The translations under genes and the position numbers were made by a program. The notes under the pieces are model-generated. The model was not told the DNA's origin. It saw only the letters and a list, made by a program, of their open reading frames with translations, and did not search any database. A stretch of 64,000 nucleotides of DNA from Zhengella sedimenti (GTDB lineage: Bacteria > Pseudomonadota > Alphaproteobacteria > Rhizobiales > Rhizobiaceae), in the NCBI RefSeq assembly GCF_046506625.1, contig NZ_JBKFFP010000006.1, positions 186,001 through 250,000 of the forward strand, given 5' to 3'. Of this stretch, positions 52,378 through 59,726 are shown piece after piece; the first letter of the stretch is position 1; each line of letters starts with the position of its first letter.

Positions 52378-53031
52378 ATGAACCGGTACAGCATGAGCAA
52401 CACGTTGCCTGCGGAGCAACCGCCCCACGATCCGCCACGCCGGCTGTCGACCGTATTGCGCGAACTCGCGGCTTCGACCGAAGGCCCCGTTTCGGTCGGG
52501 GCGATCCGCGATGCACTCGGCGACCGGTCCTTCGCGGCTATGCTGATTGTCTTCGGCGCCGTCAACCTCCTGCCCCTGCCACCGGGCACCTCGGTCATCC
52601 TCGGCATTCCGCTGGCCATCGTTTCCGCCCAGATGATCCTTGCCCGCCAGACGGTCTGGTTGCCCCGTTTCGTCCTGTCAAAGAGCCTGAAGCGCGACCG
52701 GATCGACTATGCCATCAACAAGCTGATTCCCGGACTGGAACGCCTGGAGCGCTTCATCAAGCCGCGATACTGGCCGCTTTCGCGCGGCCAGGCCGACAGG
52801 ACGCTGGGTCTTGCGATTTTTGTCTTGGCCGTGGCCGTCATCATACCCATCCCGTTTGGCAACTGGCTGCCCGCATTTGCCGCCACGTTGCTTTCGCTGG
52901 CGCTTTCGGAGCGCGACGGCATCCTGCTCGGCGTCGGCGCTGCGATCGGCATGGTGTCGCTCGCCGTCATCGTGGCGGTGATCGGGGCGGCCGGCGCCGC
53001 TGCCGGATTCGTTGCCGGCATGATGGGCTGA
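52378..53031 (+). CDS. ExoD-family membrane protein
   Basis: A 217-residue inner-membrane protein with the ExoD pattern: GAIRDALGDRSFAAMLIVFGAVNLLPLPPGTSVILGIPL at about residues 41-80, and a C-terminal pair of helices (about 146-215). ExoD was named for effects on exopolysaccharide and alkaline tolerance in rhizobia; its mechanism is unknown. It lies inside the methyl-transfer series 64 bases after the DUF1638 gene. Whether it is functionally linked is unclear. Confidence 0.83.
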   Translation: MNRYSMSNTLPAEQPPHDPPRRLSTVLRELAASTEGPVSVGAIRDALGDRSFAAMLIVFGAVNLLPLPPGTSVILGIPLAIVSAQMILARQTVWLPRFVLSKSLKRDRIDYAINKLIPGLERLERFIKPRYWPLSRGQADRTLGLAIFVLAVAVIIPIPFGNWLPAFAATLLSLALSERDGILLGVGAAIGMVSLAVIVAVIGAAGAAAGFVAGMMG

Positions 53032-53139
53032 CGGCCTTAATTCGCACCTGTCGCTTTTGAAATTTCCGGCGTCGCGCGGCAACCAGCGGCCAGGCGCCGG
53101 CTCCGCAATTCTCGACCCCGAACGAAAGGTAACCGGAAC

Positions 53140-53442
53140 ATGGCCGATCTCGTCATCGTCTACTGGCGCGACATCCCCGCCCAGGTGATCGTGAAGCAGG
53201 GGCGCAAGAGCGCCAAGCGCGAGCTGTCGCAGCGCTTCGCCGAGGCCATAGACATGGCCGCGATGCGCTCCGGCGCGGCCGATACCGATGCCTATCTGGA
53301 AGAGTGGCGGCGGGCAGCACCCGTCGCCGTGGGAGACGACCTCGAGGCCGAAGCCGACAAGGCGGCCGCCGAACTGGAATCGGCATGGCCGAGGGAACGT
53401 CTCGTCGCCCTTGTCCAAACGGGAGGACGCGATGGCGCCTGA
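53140..53442 (+). CDS. PF13769-type (so-called virulence factor) small protein
   Basis: A 100-residue cytosolic protein starting MADLVIVYWRDIPAQVIVKQGRKSAKRELSQRF, the hallmark of a small family annotated only as virulence factor. The acidic C-terminal half is helical. Its end overlaps the following MTHFR C-terminal gene by 11 bases, and the next two genes overlap as well, so the three proteins are produced together. This suggests it assists the MetF-type reductase rather than acting in virulence. Confidence 0.8.
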   Translation: MADLVIVYWRDIPAQVIVKQGRKSAKRELSQRFAEAIDMAAMRSGAADTDAYLEEWRRAAPVAVGDDLEAEADKAAAELESAWPRERLVALVQTGGRDGA

Positions 53443-54022
53443 AACTGCGGCGAAAGCCGCCACTGGAAGCAAGAAGGCCGCAAAGGGAGCGGCCTCGGCC
53501 TATGTGCCGTCCGGCGTGTCGCCGGTTTCACGGGCGCGCAAGGCCTATACGATCCGCCTTTGGTCGGTGCGCCATGCCCGCTTCCTGGAATGGGTCTACG
53601 CACGTTTCTCGGGCCTGTTCCTGGCGCTCCACCCGCTCTGGAAGGCTGTCGGCTACCGGCGCGCCGAACCGCCGGTGAAATTCGTCGAGAAGCGCGTCAA
53701 GGGTCTTCTCTTCGATTGCCGCATGTGCGGCCAGTGCATCCTGTCCTCCACCGGCATGTCCTGCCCGATGAACTGCCCGAAGCAACTGCGCAACGGACCC
53801 TGCGGCGGTGTGCGGGCGAATGGCAATTGCGAAGTCGAACCCGACATGCCCTGCGTCTGGGTGCAGGCATGGAAGGGAACCGGGAGCATGCGTGAAGGCC
53901 GCGCCAACATCATGAACGTGCAGAAGCCGGTCGACCAGAGCCTGCGCGAGACCTCCGCATGGCTCCGCGTCACCGCCAACGCAGCAGCCGGACGCGAAGC
54001 CGCCAGGGAGCGCGCGCAATGA
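53432..54022 (+). CDS. Free-standing methylenetetrahydrofolate reductase C-terminal (MTHFR_C) protein
   Basis: A 196-residue protein with eight cysteines in a compact core (Cys96, 99, 102, 111, 115, 124, 133, 141; CRMCGQC, then CPMNCPK, GPCGG and NCEV), a pattern suited to iron-sulfur or zinc binding. In acetogens the equivalent region accompanies MetF as a separate subunit (MetV), which transfers electrons to the reductase. GGGAGGA precedes the ATG at 53432, inside the previous gene. It overlaps the MetF-type gene by 4 bases (ATGA). Confidence 0.85.
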   Translation: MAPETAAKAATGSKKAAKGAASAYVPSGVSPVSRARKAYTIRLWSVRHARFLEWVYARFSGLFLALHPLWKAVGYRRAEPPVKFVEKRVKGLLFDCRMCGQCILSSTGMSCPMNCPKQLRNGPCGGVRANGNCEVEPDMPCVWVQAWKGTGSMREGRANIMNVQKPVDQSLRETSAWLRVTANAAAGREAARERAQ

Positions 54023-55113
54023 CGGGTTCTCCCGACTCCAATCCGCTGGATCCGTCCGCCCCGCTCGATCCCCTGCCCGGACACGTTTCGCGCGGCCGTC
54101 TCGAACGTGTTCTGCGCCGCGGCGAATTCGCCGTGACCGCCGAACTCAACCCGCCCGACAGCGCCGATCCGCAGGAAGTCTACGAACGCGCGGCCATCTT
54201 CGATGGCTGGGTGGACGGCATCAACGCCGTGGATGCCTCGGGCGCCAACTGTCACATGTCCTCGGTCGGCATCTGCGCGCTGCTCACCCGCATGGGTTAT
54301 GCCCCGATCATGCAGATCGCCTGCCGCGACAAGAACCGCATCGCCATCCAGGGCGACGTGCTGGGTGCCGCCGCCATGGGCGTGGCCAACATGCTCTGCC
54401 TGACCGGCGATGGCGTACAGGCCGGCGACCAGCCCGGCGCCAAGCCTGTCTTCGACCTCGACTGCATGTCGCTCCTGGAAACGGTGCGCACCATGCGCGA
54501 CGAGCAGCGCTTCCTGTCCGGCCGGCCCATCACCTCGCCACCCCATGTCTTTCTCGGCGCCGCGATCAACCCGTTTGCCCCGCCCTACGATTTCCGCCCG
54601 CACCGTCTCGCCAAGAAGATCGCCGCCGGCGCCCAGTTCGTCCAGAGCCAGTATTGCTATGACGTGCCGATGCTGCGCGAATACATGAAGCGCGTTGTCG
54701 ACATGGGCCTCCACGAGAAGTGCTTCATCCTCGTTGGCGTCGGTCCGCTGGCCTCGGCGAAGACCGCCAAGTGGATGCGCTCCAACGTGCCCGGCGTCCA
54801 TATCCCCGATGCCGTCATCAAGCGGCTGGAAGGCGCCGAGAAGCAGAAGCGCGAGGGCAAGCGCCTGTGCATCGACATCATGAACGAGGTCAAGGAAATC
54901 GAGGGTGTGTCCGGGGTCCATGTCATGGCCTACCGGCAGGAGGAGTTCGTCGCCGAGATCGTGCATGAATCCGGCGTCCTGAAAGGCCGCAAGCCCTGGC
55001 AGCGCGAGAGCCGTCCTGACGATGCCGTCATCGCCGAACGTCTCGAGGAAATCATGGCGCAGGAAGCGGAACGGCCCGCAGCCATCGTCGCCGACGTGGT
55101 GGACAACAACTGA
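54019..55113 (+). CDS. MetF-type methylenetetrahydrofolate reductase
   Basis: A 364-residue TIM-barrel flavoprotein. Landmarks are FAVTAELNPPDSADP near residue 38 (catalytic Glu), MLCLTGDGVQAGD near residue 125 (folate and FAD binding) and QFVQSQYCYDVPMLREY near residue 203. In this demethylation context it probably runs in the oxidative direction, turning 5-methyl-THF into methylene-THF. The paired MTHFR_C subunit, four bases overlapping, supports a two-subunit enzyme unlike E. coli MetF. The C-terminal tail (about 330-364) is acidic. Confidence 0.88.
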   Translation: MTGSPDSNPLDPSAPLDPLPGHVSRGRLERVLRRGEFAVTAELNPPDSADPQEVYERAAIFDGWVDGINAVDASGANCHMSSVGICALLTRMGYAPIMQIACRDKNRIAIQGDVLGAAAMGVANMLCLTGDGVQAGDQPGAKPVFDLDCMSLLETVRTMRDEQRFLSGRPITSPPHVFLGAAINPFAPPYDFRPHRLAKKIAAGAQFVQSQYCYDVPMLREYMKRVVDMGLHEKCFILVGVGPLASAKTAKWMRSNVPGVHIPDAVIKRLEGAEKQKREGKRLCIDIMNEVKEIEGVSGVHVMAYRQEEFVAEIVHESGVLKGRKPWQRESRPDDAVIAERLEEIMAQEAERPAAIVADVVDNN

Positions 55114-55152
55114 GAACGGCTCCGCCCAGGGGCTTGATGCAAATGAGATAAC

Positions 55153-55174
55153 GATATAAAGAAGTCTTTATATC
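55153..55174. promoter_or_regulatory. Operator-like palindrome before the methyl-THF methyltransferase gene
   Basis: GATATAAAGA (55153-55162) and TCTTTATATC (55165-55174) form a perfect 22-base dyad around an AG spacer, ending 13 bases before the ATG. Its core ATAAAGA-N2-TCTTTAT is identical to the one upstream of bmt at 39470-39489. A repressor bound here would sit over the ribosome binding site or an internal promoter, giving this gene and the ASKHA gene separate control within the series. Confidence 0.72.
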
Positions 55175-55187
55175 AAAGGAGACAGGC

Positions 55188-56144
55188 ATGACCCGTACCA
55201 TCGTGGCTTCCGCGACCCGAGAGGTCGTCATCGGCTTCGACCAGCCGTTCTGCGTCATCGGCGAGCGCATCAATCCGACCGGCCGCAAGAAGCTGGCTGC
55301 CGAAATGGTGGAGGGCAATTTCGAGACGGTGAAGAAGGACGCGCTCGAACAGGTCGCGGCCGGCGCAACGATGCTTGACGTCAATGCAGGCGTCACGGCG
55401 GTCGATCCCAATGCGACAGAACCGGCCCTTCTCGTGCAGACGCTTGAAATCGTGCAAAGCCTCGTCGATGTGCCCCTGTCGATCGATTCGTCGGTCTCCG
55501 CGGCCATCGAGGCAGCCTTGAAAGTGGCCAGGGGCCGACCGCTCGTCAACTCGGTGACTGGCGAGGAGGAGAAGCTGGAAGCCATCCTGCCCCTCTGCAA
55601 GAAATACGATGTTCCGGTGGTCGCCATCTCCAACGACGAGACCGGTATCTCGCAGGACCCGGATGTCCGTTTCGCCGTGGCAAAGAAGATCGTCGAACGC
55701 GCCGCCGATTACGGCATTCCGGCCCACGATATTGTCGTCGATCCCCTCGTCATGCCGATCGGCGCCATGGGCACCGCAGGCAAGCAGGTCTTCGCCCTGC
55801 TGCGCCGCCTGCGTGACGAACTGAAGGTCAACACCACCTGCGGCCTGTCGAACATCTCCTTCGGCCTGCCGCACCGCCACGGCATCAATGCCGGCTTCAT
55901 TCCCATGGTCATCGGCGCCGGCATGACGTCGGCCATCATGAATCCCTGCCGCCCGCAGGAAATGGAAATGGTCCGCGCGGCCAACGTGCTCAATGGCACC
56001 GATCCTGACTGCATGACATGGATCCGCACCTACAAGGACTACAAGCCCCATGTCGGCGGTGCGCCTTCGCCGGCGCCTGCCGCCCCTGCAGCAACCGCCG
56101 GCGGCCGCCGTGGCGGTCGGGCGGCACGTCGCGCCCAGGCCTGA
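55188..56144 (+). CDS. Methyltetrahydrofolate : corrinoid protein methyltransferase
   Basis: A 318-residue pterin-binding (DHPS/MeTr) barrel enzyme, MtgA/AcsE-like. It shows FCVIGERINPTGRKKL (residues 21-36), MLDVNAGV, LSIDSSVSAAIEAAL and NTTCGLSNISFGLP. It exchanges the methyl group between the corrinoid protein and tetrahydrofolate, here presumably corrinoid to THF. After the barrel comes a Pro/Ala linker and an Arg/Gly tail (GGRRGGRAARRAQA) not needed for the fold. AAAGGAGACAGGC precedes the ATG, and a 22-base palindrome lies just upstream. Confidence 0.92.
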   Translation: MTRTIVASATREVVIGFDQPFCVIGERINPTGRKKLAAEMVEGNFETVKKDALEQVAAGATMLDVNAGVTAVDPNATEPALLVQTLEIVQSLVDVPLSIDSSVSAAIEAALKVARGRPLVNSVTGEEEKLEAILPLCKKYDVPVVAISNDETGISQDPDVRFAVAKKIVERAADYGIPAHDIVVDPLVMPIGAMGTAGKQVFALLRRLRDELKVNTTCGLSNISFGLPHRHGINAGFIPMVIGAGMTSAIMNPCRPQEMEMVRAANVLNGTDPDCMTWIRTYKDYKPHVGGAPSPAPAAPAATAGGRRGGRAARRAQA

Positions 56145-56152
56145 GCGCAAGC

Positions 56153-58183
56153 GTGAGCGAGCACCTCGTCCTCTTCATGCCCTCGGGCAAGCGCGGGCGC
56201 TTTGCCAAGGGCACGCCGGTGCTCGACGCCGCGCGCGAGCTTGGCGTCTACGTGGAAAGCGTTTGCGGCGGCCGTGGCATCTGCGGCCGTTGCCAGGTGG
56301 AGGTACAGACCGGGCGCTTCGCCAAGCACGGCATCACGTCCGAAGCCGCCAACATTTCCGGCTGGTCTGCAAAGGAACAGCGCTACGTGGAAAAGCGCGG
56401 CGCGCTGGCCGAAGGCCGCCGCCTTTCGTGTTCCGCCCTGATCGAGGGCGACCTCGTCATCGATGTCCCGCAGGATTCGGTCGTCAACGCGCAGGTCGTG
56501 CGCAAGAAGGCCACCGACAAGATCATCGAACGCAACCCGGCGATCGGCCTGTGCTATGTCGAGGTTGAAGAGCCGGACATGCACAAGCCGCTCGGCGACC
56601 TCGACCGGTTGAAGGCCGCGCTGGCCCGTGACTGGGGCTACGAGAACCTGGCCGTGGACTTCCGCCTCGTGCCCCAGGTCCAGTCGATCCTCCGGCAAGG
56701 GAAATGGAGCGTCACGGCCGCGATCCATCGCGATGGCGAGACCGACCGGCCCACCATCATCGCGCTGTGGCCGGGCCTTAAGAACGAGGCCTGGGGCATC
56801 GCCTGCGACATCGGCTCCACCACGATCGCGATGCACCTGGTCTCGCTCCTCTCGGGACGCATCGCGGCCTCCTCCGGGACGTCCAATCCGCAGATCCGCT
56901 TCGGCGAGGACCTGATGAGCCGCGTCTCCTACGTCATGATGAATCCGGAAGGCCGGAAAGCCATGACGCTGGCTGTCCGCGAGGCCATCAACGGGCTTGT
57001 CGGCAAGGTGTGCGAGGAAGCCGGCGCCGACCGCACCGACATCCTCGATACCGTTTTCGTCGGCAATCCGGTGATGCACCACCTGTTCCTGGGCATCGAC
57101 CCGACCGAGCTTGGCGGCGCGCCCTTCGCACTTGCAGCCTCCGGCGCCCTGTCGCTGTCAGCTGCCGAGATCGGTATTGCGGTCAATCCGGGCGCGCGCA
57201 CCTATGTCCTGCCTTGTATCGCCGGTCATGTCGGCGCCGATGCCGCCGCCGCGACCCTGTCGGAAGGCCCTCACCGTCAGGAACGGGAGATGCTTCTGGT
57301 CGATGTCGGCACCAATGCCGAGATCGTGCTCGGCAATGCCCGTCACACCGTCGCCTGTTCCTCGCCGACAGGCCCCGCCTTCGAGGGTGCGGAAATCTCC
57401 GGCGGCCAGCGCGCCGCGCCCGGAGCGATCGAACGTGTGCGCATCGACGCGCAGACGCTGGAGCCGCGCTACCGGGTGATCGGTTCCGAGCTGTGGTCCG
57501 ACGAGGACGGTTTTGCAGCCTCCCTGAACGGGACGGGTGTCACCGGCATTTGCGGCTCCGGCATCATCGAGGTCATCGCCGAAATGTTCCTGGCAGGAGT
57601 CATTTCCGAAGATGGCGTCGTCGACGGCGCCCTGGCGGCCCGTTCGCCACGCATCGTCGAACAGGGCCGCACCTTCGCCTACGTCCTGCAGGAAGCCAAT
57701 CCGCGCATCGTCGTCACCCAGAACGATGTGCGCGCCATCCAGCTTGCCAAGGCCGCGCTTTATGCGGGCATTCGCCTGCTGATGCAAAAAAAGGGCATCA
57801 GCAAGGTCGATGCCATCCGCTTTGCCGGCGCCTTCGGCTCCTATATCGATCCGAAATACGCCATGGTGCTGGGCCTCATTCCCGATTGCGACCTCGACGA
57901 TGTCAAGGCCGTGGGCAACGCGGCCGGGGACGGCGCATTGATGGCGCTTCTCAACCGGGACCATCGCCGCGAGATCGAGAGTGCCGTCGCGCGCATCGAG
58001 AAGATCGAGACGGCACTGGAGCCCGATTTCCAGCAGCTCTTCGTCGATGCCATGGCCCTTCCCAACAAGGTCGACCCTTTCCCCTGCCTCGCGCAGGTGG
58101 TTCAGCTTCCGGAGCGCAAGACCCTGGCAGAGGCGGGCGAGGCTGGTGGCGGACGCCGGCGCGGTGGACGGCGCCCGCGTTGA
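56153..58183 (+). CDS. ASKHA-type corrinoid reductive activator (RamA/RACo-like)
   Basis: A 676-residue protein. The N-terminal ferredoxin domain holds a [2Fe-2S] motif (Cys38, Cys44, Cys47 and Cys93). A linker/middle region and the ASKHA ATPase core follow (DIGSTTIAMHLVSLL near residue 223, LLVDVGTNAEIVLG, GICGSGIIEVIAEM and FAGAFGSYIDP). It uses ATP to reduce inactive Co(II) to Co(I) in the corrinoid protein. It starts at a GTG 8 bases after the methyltransferase gene. The C-terminus ends in a Gly/Arg-rich tail (GGGRRRGGRRPR). It is the last gene of the series and converges with a LysR gene. Confidence 0.92.
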   Translation: MSEHLVLFMPSGKRGRFAKGTPVLDAARELGVYVESVCGGRGICGRCQVEVQTGRFAKHGITSEAANISGWSAKEQRYVEKRGALAEGRRLSCSALIEGDLVIDVPQDSVVNAQVVRKKATDKIIERNPAIGLCYVEVEEPDMHKPLGDLDRLKAALARDWGYENLAVDFRLVPQVQSILRQGKWSVTAAIHRDGETDRPTIIALWPGLKNEAWGIACDIGSTTIAMHLVSLLSGRIAASSGTSNPQIRFGEDLMSRVSYVMMNPEGRKAMTLAVREAINGLVGKVCEEAGADRTDILDTVFVGNPVMHHLFLGIDPTELGGAPFALAASGALSLSAAEIGIAVNPGARTYVLPCIAGHVGADAAAATLSEGPHRQEREMLLVDVGTNAEIVLGNARHTVACSSPTGPAFEGAEISGGQRAAPGAIERVRIDAQTLEPRYRVIGSELWSDEDGFAASLNGTGVTGICGSGIIEVIAEMFLAGVISEDGVVDGALAARSPRIVEQGRTFAYVLQEANPRIVVTQNDVRAIQLAKAALYAGIRLLMQKKGISKVDAIRFAGAFGSYIDPKYAMVLGLIPDCDLDDVKAVGNAAGDGALMALLNRDHRREIESAVARIEKIETALEPDFQQLFVDAMALPNKVDPFPCLAQVVQLPERKTLAEAGEAGGGRRRGGRRPR

Positions 58184-58204
58184 ACGCGCCCGATCCTTCC
58201 TGGA

Positions 58205-59095
58205 TCAGGCAGCTGCCTTCAGCGCGAAGCAGGCGCGCAGGTGGTCGGCCGCCGCGGCCACGGCCGGGTTCGGATTGTCGCGCACGATGAGTCCGAGCTG
58301 ATAGGTGCCCAGCGGCGGCAGCCTGTCACCAGCGCGGGCCGGAACGATCGGGTCCGCGATCGAGGATGCGGGCATCGGAGCGACCACGAGATCGGCGAGA
58401 ATCGCAGCGCGTTGACCCGAGATATAGGCTGTCTGGAACGCGATCCTGTAATCCCGTCCCGCCTTTTCGAGACCGCCCAGCGCAGCACCCCGCCACGAAC
58501 AGCCGTCTTCCCAGACCGACACCGGCAAGGGATCGCGCGTCGCCGCGCACCCGCCCTTCAGGCAGGCCCACACCAGCGGCTCCTCCATGAGCACCTCCAC
58601 ATGCCTGTCGGCCGTATGGACACCGCAGGTCACCATGGCGAGATCGAGACCACCCTTGCCAAGCCGCTCGATCAAATGGTTCGTGTTCTCGACGACCACG
58701 TTGACCGTCACCCCCGGATGGCTTTGCGAGAAGCGGCGCAGCATGTCCGGCAGATAGCGTTCCGACACGTCGTCAGGCGCGCCGAGACGCACTTCCCCTG
58801 CGACATCCGGTGAGATGAACTTCGACACGGCCTCGGAATTGAGCGCAAGGATACGGCGCGCATAGGCCAGCAGCATTTCGCCGTCCGCAGTCACATGCAC
58901 CGACCGGCTGTCGCGCACGAAGAGCGGCTTGCCGAGCAGATCCTCCAGCTTGCGGATCTGCATGGAAACCGCCGACGGTGTGCGCAGCACCTGTTCTGCC
59001 GCCTGCGTGAAGCTCCCGGTCTCCGAAATCGCAACGAAGGTGCGCAGCAAATCCGTGTCGATGAGAGGTGCATGAGCCATGGTTACACCATTCAT
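58205..59095 (-). CDS. LysR-family transcriptional regulator
   Basis: A 296-residue regulator with an N-terminal winged helix-turn-helix (about residues 15-75; LLRTFVAISETGSFTQAAEQV, SAVSMQIRKLEDLLGKPLF) and a two-lobed ligand-binding domain. The divergent neighbour is a small DUF1127 gene, and the upstream convergent gene is the ASKHA activator. Either ATG at 59095 or 59080 could be used, since neither has a strong ribosome binding site. The effector and target genes are unknown. Confidence 0.88.
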   Translation of the reverse strand: MNGVTMAHAPLIDTDLLRTFVAISETGSFTQAAEQVLRTPSAVSMQIRKLEDLLGKPLFVRDSRSVHVTADGEMLLAYARRILALNSEAVSKFISPDVAGEVRLGAPDDVSERYLPDMLRRFSQSHPGVTVNVVVENTNHLIERLGKGGLDLAMVTCGVHTADRHVEVLMEEPLVWACLKGGCAATRDPLPVSVWEDGCSWRGAALGGLEKAGRDYRIAFQTAYISGQRAAILADLVVAPMPASSIADPIVPARAGDRLPPLGTYQLGLIVRDNPNPAVAAAADHLRACFALKAAA

Positions 59096-59188
59096 TTTTT
59101 CTGAAAGAAGAGTTCATATCTTTTCGTTTGATTGAATCGATGTCAATCCCCATTCTTTCCCTGTCAGCACGGGAAAAGGAGACATCCG

Positions 59189-59332
59189 ATGACGATCCGC
59201 AACGCTTTCGCCAGGACGGTATCGAATATCGCAAGGCAATACCGCCGCCACCGCACGCACCGCATCCTGGAATCTCTGCCTGCCGAAATCCGCAAGGATA
59301 TCGGCTACCTGGGTGGATCACGGGATCACTGA
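59189..59332 (+). CDS. DUF1127 (YjiS-like) small protein
   Basis: A 47-residue basic protein whose C-terminal part, RILESLPAEIRKDIGYLGG, is the DUF1127 arginine-rich motif. DUF1127 proteins in alphaproteobacteria have been linked to RNA maturation and to phosphate and carbon metabolism. AAAAGGAG lies 7 bases before the ATG at 59189. It diverges from the LysR gene. A second protein of the same type follows 182 bases downstream. Confidence 0.85.
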   Translation: MTIRNAFARTVSNIARQYRRHRTHRILESLPAEIRKDIGYLGGSRDH

Positions 59333-59514
59333 GCCGGCACCCGGCCAGAGAGACGTTTCGGCCCGCGTCGCATCGCGGCTACCGCGCGTCGCGGTCCAGC
59401 CATCGCAACGGTTGGTCCAGGCGTATCAGCCCGCAGAACAAGCGGCGATGCAGCCGGACCGCACGCCCCCTGATGAGCGCCTCGCGTCACAGGCCCGGAC
59501 ATTGGAGACATGAG

Positions 59515-59655
59515 ATGATCAGCTTTCGCGCCTACATGCAGCGGATTGAAGCCCATCGCGCCCGCCAGCGCACCCGGCAGTTGATTGAACGGCTGCCCGA
59601 GCATCTGCGCAACGATATCGGCAACCCGCATCTGGACCATGGTTGCAGCCGATGA
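59515..59655 (+). CDS. Second DUF1127-like small protein
   Basis: A 46-residue basic protein with RQLIERLPEHLRNDIGNPHLDHG, matching the motif of the protein encoded at 59189-59332 (ILESLPAEIRKDIG). GGAGA lies about 8 bases before the ATG at 59515. The 182 bases between the two genes hold no coding signal. It is probably a diverged duplicate; the usual GxG after the DIG is altered to NPH. Confidence 0.75.
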   Translation: MISFRAYMQRIEAHRARQRTRQLIERLPEHLRNDIGNPHLDHGCSR

Positions 59656-59726
59656 CGGCTGGCCGGTTCACATCCTGAAACGCCGCTCCATCCGGGGCGG
59701 CGTCTTCGCTTGCACCCGGCCTGCCC

